Part shown: one piece after another, positions 18,434 through 26,384 of the stretch
How the letters are laid out: each line of letters begins with the position of its first letter
Position numbering within the stretch: the stretch's first letter is position 1
Origin: a virus
Strand: one strand, 5' to 3'
IMG/VR virus record: IMGVR_UViG_3300025141_000376
Span: 1 to 34,558 of that record
Length of the DNA stretch: 34,558 bases
Position numbers and translations under genes: made by a program
Notes under the pieces: generated by a model
The model's input: the letters and a program-made list of their open reading frames with translations, nothing else
Told to the model about the DNA's origin: nothing
Database searches by the model: none

Positions 18434-21400
18434 TCAATAGCTTTGTATCATCCCTGGGCTGGGTTTTGGGTGGGTATATCCTAATGAGGTCCAATAATTC
18501 ATGAGCGCGGCTTCCTCATACTCATTTAATTCAGTAGTTTTTCCTGAAAAGATAGACTCTGATCTAAACTTATTTATAAAATCTAAGGCTATTTCTACGT
18601 AATTATAATCAGATTTTACAATATTCCAATTTGTGTTTTCTTCAACCCAAGAAGCAACAAGATCGGACTCAGCCCCGAGATGTAAAGTTAGAATAGGGGT
18701 CATTGATCCTTCAAATGTGCCTGGGGCGTCTATATCCGCTCCAGGCCCCGCCCACTCATCAGGTGGCGAAGTTGGTGGCCCCCAAGCCCTAAATGGAGGA
18801 GGCTCCACATCTACAACGGACCTTGATCCACCAGTATCCTTATCAGGAGGTAGCGCATTAGGGCGAGAGCCCTCTTCTGGGGAGGGAGCGGAGAACTGAC
18901 CTTCAGAGATGTTGGGTCCTGGAATACCGGCCATAAACTCTGGGGTCCAGGGATCCCAAGAAGCCTTACCAAGCGGACTTGAGCCTTCCGGCAGCCTAGG
19001 ATCCTCGGCCATAGTCCTGGCTGCGAACTTCGCTGTGGCGAGCGAACTTTGTAAGCTCATATACGCGACATGCCATGGCACTCGTGCTGATTCTTCCTCC
19101 GCTTGTTGTAAGGGGTCCTTTATTAAAAGAAATTCTGAGTAGGCATCCTTACTTGAAAAAAAATGTCTAAAACCAAATATCTTATAAAGACCAGAATAAA
19201 AACTATTTGTAGGATTAAGGTTTGCTTGTCCATTATAAAGCTGCCTAACGTGGTTTAATCTGTTAACAAAGAGTAAACTAGGTCTGTTAAGTAGTGAACT
19301 ATCTGAATATTCAAACATTGGAAGTGTTTTTATTCGACCCGAAAATCTAAAATTAAACATCTTAAAAAAGAAATACAAAAACGACATTGTCGCAGACTTT
19401 GTGTATTTTTTGTGTACTTTACTCATTCCTAAACCGCTTTGAGTTGTTAATAATGTTTCTAAGTTTCTTGCTAATGCTCTGGGATCAATAGGTCCCTTAA
19501 GCATCAAAGCTCTAGCGGTATCCCAAAGAGGATCAGAACTACTATAATCCTTTAATAATTTTGTAAGCAAGGCAAGTACGTCTGCTTTAGTCAGAGTTGG
19601 GTTTGTCATTTTTATTTTCTTGTGAGGTACAGCGGCTACCTGTTGTGCTAATGACCACTGCATCTCACTAAAACTCATATTAAATAAAGCGAAAAAGCCT
19701 TCATCTGTCTTTATATTTAAATCAAGAACATTAGGATTTGAGGTATTACACCTAAAAATAGGAAGACCATAAGACACTATGCCTTCTTTAGCTTCTTTAG
19801 AATAGTTAAATTCATCAGGAACTTTATCAATATCTAAGTCTGGATCAAAGAAGCTAGTGGTTTTATATTTTTTATTAGCTATGCTAAGGATATATTGAAA
19901 AAAGGGTAGCCCTAATTCCTTATAGGGATTTAGATAATCATGAAATGCCTCGTATTCCTCAGACCCCGGATTGTTTAATTGCAGGATTCTATTCCAAAAA
20001 GGGTTATTACTTCCGATAGCAGGAACCCCATCTAAAAGAGAGGTTGTCGTTGCCCTTAGTAGTTTCCTTTGCATTCTCCGATCTTTAGCAGAATCATGAA
20101 CCACAATACCTGCTTGAAGATAATTTTTAATATACTTTCTAGCTCCGAAAACAAATATACCAGCCTCAGTGGATACAGGATAACTACCCCCAGAGATAAG
20201 CCTTGGTGAAGTACCTATCATTATTCTGTATGCATTAGCCAATTCAAGGTTACTTTCCCAATACCAATATGGTTCAATCAACTCAACAGAAGTAGATTTT
20301 GCTACTCTTTCCAACAAGTCCTTTATAGGAGCTAAGTGATTTCCATTTGCAATCTGAGTCTCAGTTGCAGCATCAATATCAAAAGTAACATAATACCGCC
20401 CAGCGTAGGGATTAACAGTAGATAAATCCAGATATTCCTCTTGATTTATTACAGGAGCATCAAAAACAGGACCCCCCTTTGCTTGAGAATCCTCAAATGC
20501 TACAATTTTAAGCCCTAGCGGCTCATATATATTTTTCGCCAAGTCTAAACCAACAGTACGAGCAGCAAGTCCAGTGGGGTCTGATAGCCCCTCCCGTTCT
20601 GCAAGCTTTTTTAGCCTATCCCATATGTCTGCTTTACTATTTTCTAAATATTGAGCCAGCATATAATTCATATCGGGGAGAACGACTAAGTGATTCGGGA
20701 TTCCAACAGCTACCAAGTAATGTGATATTAATTCCGTTAGAATCTTATCTATATCGAGAATGTTATTGGAGACTGGATCAGGAAGTCCCTTGGAGAAGAA
20801 AGTATCGCTATGCGGTCCCGTGTCAACCCAGGCGTAGGTGGTGCCCCCAGTGATTGGATCAAGGTGGGTAGCCCTCTCCTCTCTCTCATAGCCAAATAAT
20901 GGAACACGTACAGTCCACTGCCGTTGCTCCCCAGAATCCATTTTGTCAGGAGATTTTTTGAATAGAGTAGCTTCAGGGCTAGAAACAAAAGTGTACTTAG
21001 TTTTTTCTAACCCCCGCATAGTATTTACATAATTAATATCAATTAAAACTGATTCAAATGGCCCAGCCCAATGACCTAAATCCTCCCCTATACCATACAT
21101 TATGTAAACATGAGGAAAAAGCTTCGGCAAATCAGCAGCAAAATCTTTCAATATTCCTGCTTCTGTAAGTGGTGGGTCTACATCTATTCCGGGGTTTGCT
21201 GCTGATCCTCCTCCTGCGGTAGTAGTATCAATCAAGTACGTCGAACCAGTAAGAGTAGGGCTTGGTGTAGCTGCCTTTATTAAAGAATTCCTCCTTTCTA
21301 CTAATCTAGCTAATCTCTTCGACAAAGCCGTATCTAAAAAAGTTCTAAGAAATTGCAGTTCCGGCTCCAAAACTTCAAGTGTAACAGATAAAGATTTATC

Positions 21401-21622
21401 ATCATTGCCTTCACCGTAAGCTACTCTGTGATCTAAACTTAAAAAACTTTCATCCCTATTATTAAATACGGCTGTGTTAGGCACTCCCCGAGCACCTGTG
21501 TCTAATAATGTTTTAAACTCGCCTCGACTTTGATTTTGCGTAAATTTTTTGGCTAAACCTCTATCCAAGGTTACAATTACATTGTAAGTTGCAAGTGTTC
21601 TATCTGTAGAAGCTCTAGCCAT
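18434..21622 (-). CDS. Probable baseplate hub protein (gp27/gpD-position), greatly enlarged
   Basis: The 1062-residue product sits directly before the spike, the position of T4 gp27, P2 gpD and Mu gp44. Residues 1-110 include a beta-rich start with KSLSVTLEVLEPELQFLRTF. Residues about 740-830 (FRFSGRIKTLPMFEYSD, NPTNSFYSGLYKIFGFRHF, SEFLLIKDP) look like the closing barrel of a hub protein. Typical hubs are about 350-400 residues, so this is nearly three times larger. Residues about 848-967 are a Pro/Gly/Ser-rich, probably disordered segment encoded by DNA of about 58% GC, far above the rest of the gene; a folded tail of about 95 residues follows. Hub identity rests mainly on synteny; another baseplate protein is possible. 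Confidence 0.6.
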   Translation of the reverse strand: MARASTDRTLATYNVIVTLDRGLAKKFTQNQSRGEFKTLLDTGARGVPNTAVFNNRDESFLSLDHRVAYGEGNDDKSLSVTLEVLEPELQFLRTFLDTALSKRLARLVERRNSLIKAATPSPTLTGSTYLIDTTTAGGGSAANPGIDVDPPLTEAGILKDFAADLPKLFPHVYIMYGIGEDLGHWAGPFESVLIDINYVNTMRGLEKTKYTFVSSPEATLFKKSPDKMDSGEQRQWTVRVPLFGYEREERATHLDPITGGTTYAWVDTGPHSDTFFSKGLPDPVSNNILDIDKILTELISHYLVAVGIPNHLVVLPDMNYMLAQYLENSKADIWDRLKKLAEREGLSDPTGLAARTVGLDLAKNIYEPLGLKIVAFEDSQAKGGPVFDAPVINQEEYLDLSTVNPYAGRYYVTFDIDAATETQIANGNHLAPIKDLLERVAKSTSVELIEPYWYWESNLELANAYRIMIGTSPRLISGGSYPVSTEAGIFVFGARKYIKNYLQAGIVVHDSAKDRRMQRKLLRATTTSLLDGVPAIGSNNPFWNRILQLNNPGSEEYEAFHDYLNPYKELGLPFFQYILSIANKKYKTTSFFDPDLDIDKVPDEFNYSKEAKEGIVSYGLPIFRCNTSNPNVLDLNIKTDEGFFALFNMSFSEMQWSLAQQVAAVPHKKIKMTNPTLTKADVLALLTKLLKDYSSSDPLWDTARALMLKGPIDPRALARNLETLLTTQSGLGMSKVHKKYTKSATMSFLYFFFKMFNFRFSGRIKTLPMFEYSDSSLLNRPSLLFVNRLNHVRQLYNGQANLNPTNSFYSGLYKIFGFRHFFSSKDAYSEFLLIKDPLQQAEEESARVPWHVAYMSLQSSLATAKFAARTMAEDPRLPEGSSPLGKASWDPWTPEFMAGIPGPNISEGQFSAPSPEEGSRPNALPPDKDTGGSRSVVDVEPPPFRAWGPPTSPPDEWAGPGADIDAPGTFEGSMTPILTLHLGAESDLVASWVEENTNWNIVKSDYNYVEIALDFINKFRSESIFSGKTTELNEYEEAALMNYWTSLGYTHPKPSPGMIQSY

Positions 21623-21626
21623 TATT

Positions 21627-21932
21627 TTAAGAGAGGATAGGTATTAATATTTGGTCCCCACTATTAAAGCCCTCAAAAGGATCAGTAACTCCATTTATAA
21701 GCATTAAATACCACCAATATCCTGGAGTACCAAAAAATAAATTTGAAATCAGGTCTGGTCTGTGAGCATATCCAGCAGGAACTCGCCCAACCTTTGATGG
21801 AACATTGGGAATGTCCATGGTTAAAAAATCAAGTTTAGATCCCACAGAAGTTGTTATACTATGCCCCTTATGCTTTAAAGCACGAACTCCATGACCATAA
21901 CGACTAAGACTTTTTCTATTTTCTGATATCAT
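21627..21932 (-). CDS. gp53/LysM-like baseplate wedge protein
   Basis: I start this gene at ATG 21932-21930, giving 101 residues (MISENRKSLSRYGHG...). This start is 4 nt after the stop of the 325-aa gene. The longer open frame to 22034 would overlap that gene by almost 100 nt with unrelated residues. The sequence DLISNLFFGTPGYWWYLMLI followed by NGVTDPFEGFNSGDQILIP fits the T4 gp53 / P2 gpX-type LysM-like fold ('R.DL.s...fGt..yWW.l...N...dPf.....G..l.iP'). In T4, gp53 clamps neighbouring wedges; in other phages the LysM-like protein binds the inner tube end. Its place between the tape measure region and the hub agrees with either role. Confidence 0.72.
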   Translation of the reverse strand: MISENRKSLSRYGHGVRALKHKGHSITTSVGSKLDFLTMDIPNVPSKVGRVPAGYAHRPDLISNLFFGTPGYWWYLMLINGVTDPFEGFNSGDQILIPILS

Positions 21933-21936
21933 AATA

Positions 21937-22914
21937 TTAACCCGGTCCAGGAGGGACTGTATCGGTGGGGCCTTGGTAGTTGCCGACTTTCCCTCTTTCT
22001 GTAATTGCCATAGGATCAGTACTTTGAATCCCATTAATTACCGTCTCCCACCCAGTTATATTATCCCGCTCTATAGCGACCCCTGGTTGGTACTTTCCAC
22101 GAGATCCTTCTCTAACCTCTAAAAGGTCCATACTTACCCCAATAACTCTAGGAAGCATTGTTCTTTGATCATACCCTGCCTTATCATCTACTGCTATTCT
22201 ATAAGAACTACATACGCAAGGGATATCTTGATATAAAACTCCGTATGTAAGCCTAACGATAGGAGGCCCATAAAAAGGATTCGTGGAATTATTTAAAACG
22301 CTTGCTCTAATTAAATTAGCCCAGAAAACTATAGTATCAATTAATCGGTATTTTAATTTAACCCCCTCAGACCATTCCTGGGTAAGGACTTGTCCACCCC
22401 CTTCGAAGTCAGTCAAGGCTCCGTGCTGCTGCACTCCGAGAAGGGGGCTTGGTTCTGCCCGTGCTTTGAAAGCTAGTAATTGATATTCCTCTGTTTGCTC
22501 ATCAACCCCCAAAACATCTAACCACTTCTGTTCATACTTTATAGATTTAAATCCATCAACAGGATTTTTTTCATTACCTGTGAAATCAGGAAAGAATGAT
22601 TTCTGTAACTCTTCTACTGATTTACTTCTATAAGCTAGATTATTGGAGAGATTTGCAGTAGCTATACTTTCAATATTAGGTAAGGTCATATTGAAAGATA
22701 ATGCTAATTTTCTAGAATTGGCACCAGTATACCCAAAAGAGTTTGATGATCTTCCTATTGGGTTATACTTCACAAGGTTTGCTGTCTTACTTTCGTTAAC
22801 TGTAACATTCTCAAAAAAGGGCAGTATTCTTTTTTCGTCCGTTTTAGGACCAGGGAAAACAAAGACCAATCTCGCCCTGTCTTCTATGTGTGAATCTATT
22901 CTTTGTATAGTCAT
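21937..22914 (-). CDS. Tail tube/baseplate LysM-type protein (gp48/gp54 or Mu gp43 position)
   Basis: The 325-residue protein begins MTIQRIDSHIEDRARLVFVF. It contains the sequence NVTVNESKTANLVKYNPIGR followed by SSNSFGYTGANSRKLALSFN. That 'v.es...nw...nipGRs.p...Y..g..r.lsf.l.f' layout is typical of tail-tube-terminal LysM-type proteins of contractile systems. Lying directly after the tape measure, it has the position of T4 gp48/gp54 and of Mu gp43. T4 gp54 has 320 residues, close in size, but I cannot show homology. Residues about 145-180 (ARAEPSPLLGVQQHGALTDF) come from GC-rich DNA around 22381-22480 and may be a loop insert. It sits 4 nt after the tape measure stop. Confidence 0.55.
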   Translation of the reverse strand: MTIQRIDSHIEDRARLVFVFPGPKTDEKRILPFFENVTVNESKTANLVKYNPIGRSSNSFGYTGANSRKLALSFNMTLPNIESIATANLSNNLAYRSKSVEELQKSFFPDFTGNEKNPVDGFKSIKYEQKWLDVLGVDEQTEEYQLLAFKARAEPSPLLGVQQHGALTDFEGGGQVLTQEWSEGVKLKYRLIDTIVFWANLIRASVLNNSTNPFYGPPIVRLTYGVLYQDIPCVCSSYRIAVDDKAGYDQRTMLPRVIGVSMDLLEVREGSRGKYQPGVAIERDNITGWETVINGIQSTDPMAITERGKVGNYQGPTDTVPPGPG

Positions 22915-22918
22915 AATA

Positions 22919-24538
22919 TTAGTTTCCCCCTATTACAACATTAACTGCTTCACTGGGTTCCCGATAGACACCATCCCTGATATCCTCTAAGTAATCTACT
23001 ATTGCTTTTGCCAAATCTGCTCTCCTCATAGGATCTAAAACGTCAGGTCTAAACGCAACAGCTAGTCCTGCATCAGCAGAAATAGCCTTTGCCAACGCCA
23101 TGAAAGAATTTGTCCTCTCAGCAGTAGTTCTATTTCGCCTTTGCTCATCAAGATATTTATTTTTCTCAAGCGTAAGACGTTCTTCCTCTAGTTGTCCATT
23201 ATAAGCCAACGCAACACCCATAGCCGTTAATCCTGCTGCAATGCCAATCCACCCTGTAACTGGGATGGATGCAGTAAGAGCTAAAGTTGCACCCGCATTA
23301 CTATACAAGGCACCTGCCAAAGCAGCCATACCACCCAATATAGTGTTATTTTGCAAAAATCTAACTGCTGATTGTTTTATAGAAACAGCTAAAGCAAATG
23401 CAGCTTGGGCAATATACTGAGTTAATAGCCCAATTATTGCTGGGAATATTGCGGTAACTAAAAATCTAAGCGGAGTTTTAATAGCGTTTAGAATATTCAA
23501 TACAGGCCCTAATAAAGCAGCAAACCCCATTTTTAATGGTTCTACTATTTCTCCAAGTATGGTTGATAGTTGCTCAAACTGCTTAAGAAGAACAGTGTCT
23601 GGTCCCTCAGGAGCGGCAACGGCTCTATCCAATTGTGTGGCAAGCTGCCCTAAGCCACCTTCGCCTCCTGCAATCTTAAGTAATGCAGTGAATACTTCAC
23701 CTAATTCGCCACCCGCTCCCCCCGTTAGCGATTGAGTTCTTTCAGACCCTATCGCAATCGCCTCCGCTAATTTATCTTGCATTTGTTTGGGGGATAATTC
23801 TCCAGATGCCATCTCTTGGCGAAGCTCTAATAGGCCGAGTCTAGAAAGTAATGCAGAGCTAGTGGAGGGGGCCACTAGTAGTTTCGCAAACTCACCAATA
23901 GAGCCTCCAAACTGAGCACCCAGTTTAGCGGTTAACCCTTGTACTGCTTTACTCATTGGACCCGATATTCCCATCATACCAAAAGTCGCCATTTTTTCTG
24001 AAAGACCATTTACAGCACCAATTAAATCTGTAGTCGTAATATTGTATTGTGCTGAATTATAAAGTATATCTTCTGATAACGAGTTTAGAGAGTTTTCTGT
24101 TAATCCTCCCTGGTTAAACAGCATTTTATTCATTTGGAACAAGGCTTGTGAGCTTTGTCCTGTCTGCTTCATATGACCCGCAAGTTGCAGCGTTCTGGGA
24201 TTTAATTGATCAAACCCCGCTCTCCTCAAATCTAAAAGAGCTTGTGTATTTTCATAAAACCCTCCCGCTAAACCCCCTATAGCAGCAGTATTTCCCTTTG
24301 TTAATCCCGCAAGAGTTTTATTTATTGCAAGAGACTGACTCTGTATGACATTAGCTTGCTGAATATTCCTCGCCAGAACTTTTGCACCCTCAATAAGAGA
24401 GTTGAATGCGAGATTCGAAATCCCAAGTACATTTCGTAATGCATCAAGTGCTATATAAGTGAAATTTAGAGATTCATTTAATGTAGTATAATCGTATCGT
24501 CCCCCTGTGTTTGGTGGGGGTGTGGCTCCTCCTGCCAT
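22919..24538 (-). CDS. Tail tape measure protein
   Basis: The 539-residue protein is rich in Ala, Gly and Leu and is mostly helical. It has long amphipathic stretches (for example AFNSLIEGAKVLARNIQQAN and SAKMATFG-type helices) and two hydrophobic segments at about 355-390 (RFLVTAIFPAIIGLLTQYIA) and 400-446. This is the usual make-up of tape measures, which set tail length and help DNA cross the inner membrane. It lies upstream of the LysM-type tail, hub and spike genes, as in Mu and P2. With the common ratio of roughly 0.15 nm per residue it would give a tail near 80 nm; that is inference. Its ATG overlaps the preceding stop by one base (TAATG). Confidence 0.75.
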   Translation of the reverse strand: MAGGATPPPNTGGRYDYTTLNESLNFTYIALDALRNVLGISNLAFNSLIEGAKVLARNIQQANVIQSQSLAINKTLAGLTKGNTAAIGGLAGGFYENTQALLDLRRAGFDQLNPRTLQLAGHMKQTGQSSQALFQMNKMLFNQGGLTENSLNSLSEDILYNSAQYNITTTDLIGAVNGLSEKMATFGMMGISGPMSKAVQGLTAKLGAQFGGSIGEFAKLLVAPSTSSALLSRLGLLELRQEMASGELSPKQMQDKLAEAIAIGSERTQSLTGGAGGELGEVFTALLKIAGGEGGLGQLATQLDRAVAAPEGPDTVLLKQFEQLSTILGEIVEPLKMGFAALLGPVLNILNAIKTPLRFLVTAIFPAIIGLLTQYIAQAAFALAVSIKQSAVRFLQNNTILGGMAALAGALYSNAGATLALTASIPVTGWIGIAAGLTAMGVALAYNGQLEEERLTLEKNKYLDEQRRNRTTAERTNSFMALAKAISADAGLAVAFRPDVLDPMRRADLAKAIVDYLEDIRDGVYREPSEAVNVVIGGN

Positions 24539-25026
24539 TATTCTTCCTCCTCTACATTTTTAGCTATGTTTAATTCTAGCTGATTAATATTCCCATCAAT
24601 TCTATTTGTCATAAAAGTTCTGAAGTTAGATTCATGAAAAACTCTTTTTAACCCCTTCACTACTTTATATGTGAACAACATTCTTACTGGGAAACCTAGT
24701 CTTTCTGCATTTTTATATAGACCACTAAGTACAGTGACGATAAGTTCTGGGGTAACCTCATTGACCACAAAACCTGAAATAACTTTATTATTTTGCGGTG
24801 TATTGTAGACTCCTGATCCTCTTCTGGCACTAACAACGAATAGAAGTCTTTCCCTATCATTGTAGTGGAAGTATAAAAGATCTCCTGCATCAATGAGACT
24901 GCTGGCTTTAGATAGGAGAGTTGTGGCTTGAGATAAGCTCTGGCTTTCTGGACTTCTATCAGGGAATAGTGCCTGAGCTATCAGGCGTAAAAGAAATTTC
25001 AAGAAAGTTGTTGAGAATTTAGCCAT
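24538..25026 (-). CDS. Unrecognised tail-cluster protein
   Basis: The 162-residue product begins with an amphipathic, hydrophobic segment (FLKFLLRLIAQALFP, residues 8-22), followed by a mixed alpha/beta domain (DAGDLLYFHYNDRERLLFVV; PELIVTVLSGLYKNAERLGF). It ends in an acidic tail (NVEEEE). I do not recognise a family. It is the first gene of the left tail block, just after a strand switch, and is coupled by TAATG to the tape measure gene. An assembly helper or minor tail protein is therefore plausible. An exact TATAAATA motif stands 9 nt upstream of its ATG. Confidence 0.6.
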   Translation of the reverse strand: MAKFSTTFLKFLLRLIAQALFPDRSPESQSLSQATTLLSKASSLIDAGDLLYFHYNDRERLLFVVSARRGSGVYNTPQNNKVISGFVVNEVTPELIVTVLSGLYKNAERLGFPVRMLFTYKVVKGLKRVFHESNFRTFMTNRIDGNINQLELNIAKNVEEEE

Positions 25027-25035
25027 GTTTGTCTA

Positions 25036-25043
25036 TATTTATA
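25036..25043 (-). promoter_or_regulatory. Candidate T4-type late promoter (TATAAATA)
   Basis: On the minus strand the sequence reads TATAAATATAGACAAACATG, an exact match to the T4 late-promoter -10 word. It lies in the 35-nt divergent gap and 9 nt before the start of the tail block. If used as in T4, transcription would begin only a few bases before the ATG, giving an almost leaderless mRNA. Eight-base AT words also occur by chance at this base composition, and other copies lie inside genes, so position is the main support. Confidence 0.4.
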
Positions 25044-25061
25044 TATATAAAGAATTAAAAA

Positions 25062-25361
25062 ATGAGTAATACAGTAGACATTGAGTTAATTGATTTTCTA
25101 GACCTTCTAAATCATACGTTAAGTAATGATTTTACTGAAAAATGGAGATATAAGTATAGTGAAAAGTTTATTAAACATTTTCAGCTAAAAATACTCCATA
25201 CCATTAATAAAGGTAAAGTATTAAAAATGAATACTTTATACTTATATCTAACAAAGAAATGTAAGTACTCTGGTGATCAAGTGATCAATTTTTTTGATAC
25301 CATAGAGATAGATATCTATAGACCATTGTTAACAGGGAAATTAACAAAACACCTATCATGA
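25062..25361 (+). CDS. Small protein of unknown function
   Basis: The 99-residue product (start SNTVDIELIDFLDLLNHTL) is charged and helical. A central KVLKMNTLYLYLTKKCKYSG segment is followed by IDIYRPLL. No family is recognised. The size and the 'helix, then C-terminal hydrophobic IDIYRPLL' layout faintly recall small late-transcription co-activators such as gp33, but I cannot support that call. It opens the short plus-strand island, transcribed divergently from the tail block across 35 nt, and its stop overlaps the next ATG (ATGA), so the two are probably co-translated. Confidence 0.6.
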   Translation: MSNTVDIELIDFLDLLNHTLSNDFTEKWRYKYSEKFIKHFQLKILHTINKGKVLKMNTLYLYLTKKCKYSGDQVINFFDTIEIDIYRPLLTGKLTKHLS

Positions 25362-25636
25362 ATTTTTATAACTTTATTATATGGAGCTTGTTATGTTATA
25401 GCATTAGCTTTATTGTAACTAACAGTTCTCTATTTCAACCTCTTAGAGGAAAAATAGATAAACTAAGCCCCTTCCTAGGAGACTTAGTAACGTGCCCAAT
25501 GTGCTTCGGCTTCTGGGTAGGGATATTCCTAAACCTATCCCTGTATCCAATAACCACAAACTTCTTTTTCGACGGTTGTTTGGGGGCGGGTGTGAGTTGG
25601 CTGATTTACAAGTGGTCTAGCCACCCCTCTTGGTAG
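25358..25636 (+). CDS. DUF1360-like small membrane protein
   Basis: The 92-residue protein has an N-terminal membrane segment (about 4-21, FYNFIIWSLLCYSISFIV) and the motif TCPMCFGFWVGIFLNL (45-60). The CPxCxGFWVG motif at the start of the second membrane helix is the mark of DUF1360-type proteins, common in phages and bacteria and of unknown function. A third hydrophobic stretch (GCLGAGVSWLIY, 73-84) follows. The gene is coupled to the upstream 99-aa gene (ATGA) and its last 20 nt overlap, tail to tail, the 3' end of the nuclease gene on the other strand. It probably sits in the inner membrane. Confidence 0.72.
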   Translation: MNFYNFIIWSLLCYSISFIVTNSSLFQPLRGKIDKLSPFLGDLVTCPMCFGFWVGIFLNLSLYPITTNFFFDGCLGAGVSWLIYKWSSHPSW

Positions 25637-26384
25637 CCTCACTTAACCGTTGCGTAACAACACACCCTTCATTAAACTCTGTGCAGTAGCTTTTAAAGCT
25701 GCACCAATTGCAGAATTGATTCTGCATCGGAAGTAGATCTGCTTTTTTCGCTTTGCGAATCTTCCAAACGTCATCTAGTACGCTTTTGATGTGGACCCTT
25801 ATTTGGGCGTGATTATATTTTACCGTAACTAAGTTATCTGTTAGGGGGTAGTAGTGACCACCTGTGATGTTTTCTATAGGTACGTTAAATAGTTTATGGA
25901 CAGCGTACACATAACCTCTTAGTTGGCTATCTTGAAAGAGATCAATTTTGCTTTTTTCTCTTTTTGATGTTTTGTAATCTAAAACGAGATATCCCCCATC
26001 CTTTCCTTTTATGATTCTATCAATATAGCCATTAATAGTAATGCCTTCTGCAATTTCTAGATTAAAGTGTTGTTCAGTAAATCCTGTTTCTGCTAGAGAA
26101 GCGTTTAGTCTTAAGAAATTCTTTAAACATGGCTCAATTTTACTATTGTATTGTTTAGAGAACTTGTAGTCCTTTCTAAGAGTTTCCGAGATTCTCTTAA
26201 GTTCTTCTACATTATTACTTTTAACACCATCTTCAAATATTTTGTGGATATAGGATCCAAAATGCAGTGCGTCGGTGTTTAATGAATCGGGCTCAGAATA
26301 CCTATCTACATACTTGTAGCGATATTTGAGCTTGCACTGCTTAAATGTGTCTCGTTTCGAATTACTTATTGTATTTATAAACAT
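25617..26384 (-). CDS. PD-(D/E)XK nuclease, RecB/Cas4-like with four-cysteine Fe-S signature
   Basis: The 255-residue protein begins with SNSKRDTFKQCKLKYRYKYV, the usual 'S.s....f..Cp..y.y.y' start. It has FGSYIHKIF (His47), GYIDRI (Asp122), VLDYKTSK (Asp136, Lys138) and QLRGYVYAV (Gln154), the ordered motifs of the RecB-like exonuclease family. Cys17 together with Cys225, Cys228 and Cys234 (C-x2-C-x5-C) matches the Fe-S cluster pattern of Cas4 and AddB-type nucleases. In phages such enzymes act in recombination, DNA end processing or host DNA breakdown; the exact role here is unknown. The gene lies alone on the minus strand between plus-strand genes; its ATG shares the tetranucleotide CATG with the primase start. 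Confidence 0.85.
   Translation of the reverse strand: MFINTISNSKRDTFKQCKLKYRYKYVDRYSEPDSLNTDALHFGSYIHKIFEDGVKSNNVEELKRISETLRKDYKFSKQYNSKIEPCLKNFLRLNASLAETGFTEQHFNLEIAEGITINGYIDRIIKGKDGGYLVLDYKTSKREKSKIDLFQDSQLRGYVYAVHKLFNVPIENITGGHYYPLTDNLVTVKYNHAQIRVHIKSVLDDVWKIRKAKKADLLPMQNQFCNWCSFKSYCTEFNEGCVVTQRLSEATKRGG

Noticed and set aside
21933-22034. Longer start (135 residues) for the gp53-like gene
   Set aside because: It would overlap the 325-aa gene by almost 100 nt and adds residues unlike the family; ATG 21932 lies 4 nt after the upstream stop.
26326-26382. Upstream start giving a 353-residue primase
   Set aside because: The extra 19 residues overlap the start of the nuclease gene and do not look like primase sequence.
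25617-26384. CRISPR-associated Cas4 of a phage CRISPR system
   Set aside because: The protein is Cas4-like in its cysteines but no repeats, cas1 or cas2 are nearby; a phage recombination nuclease is simpler.
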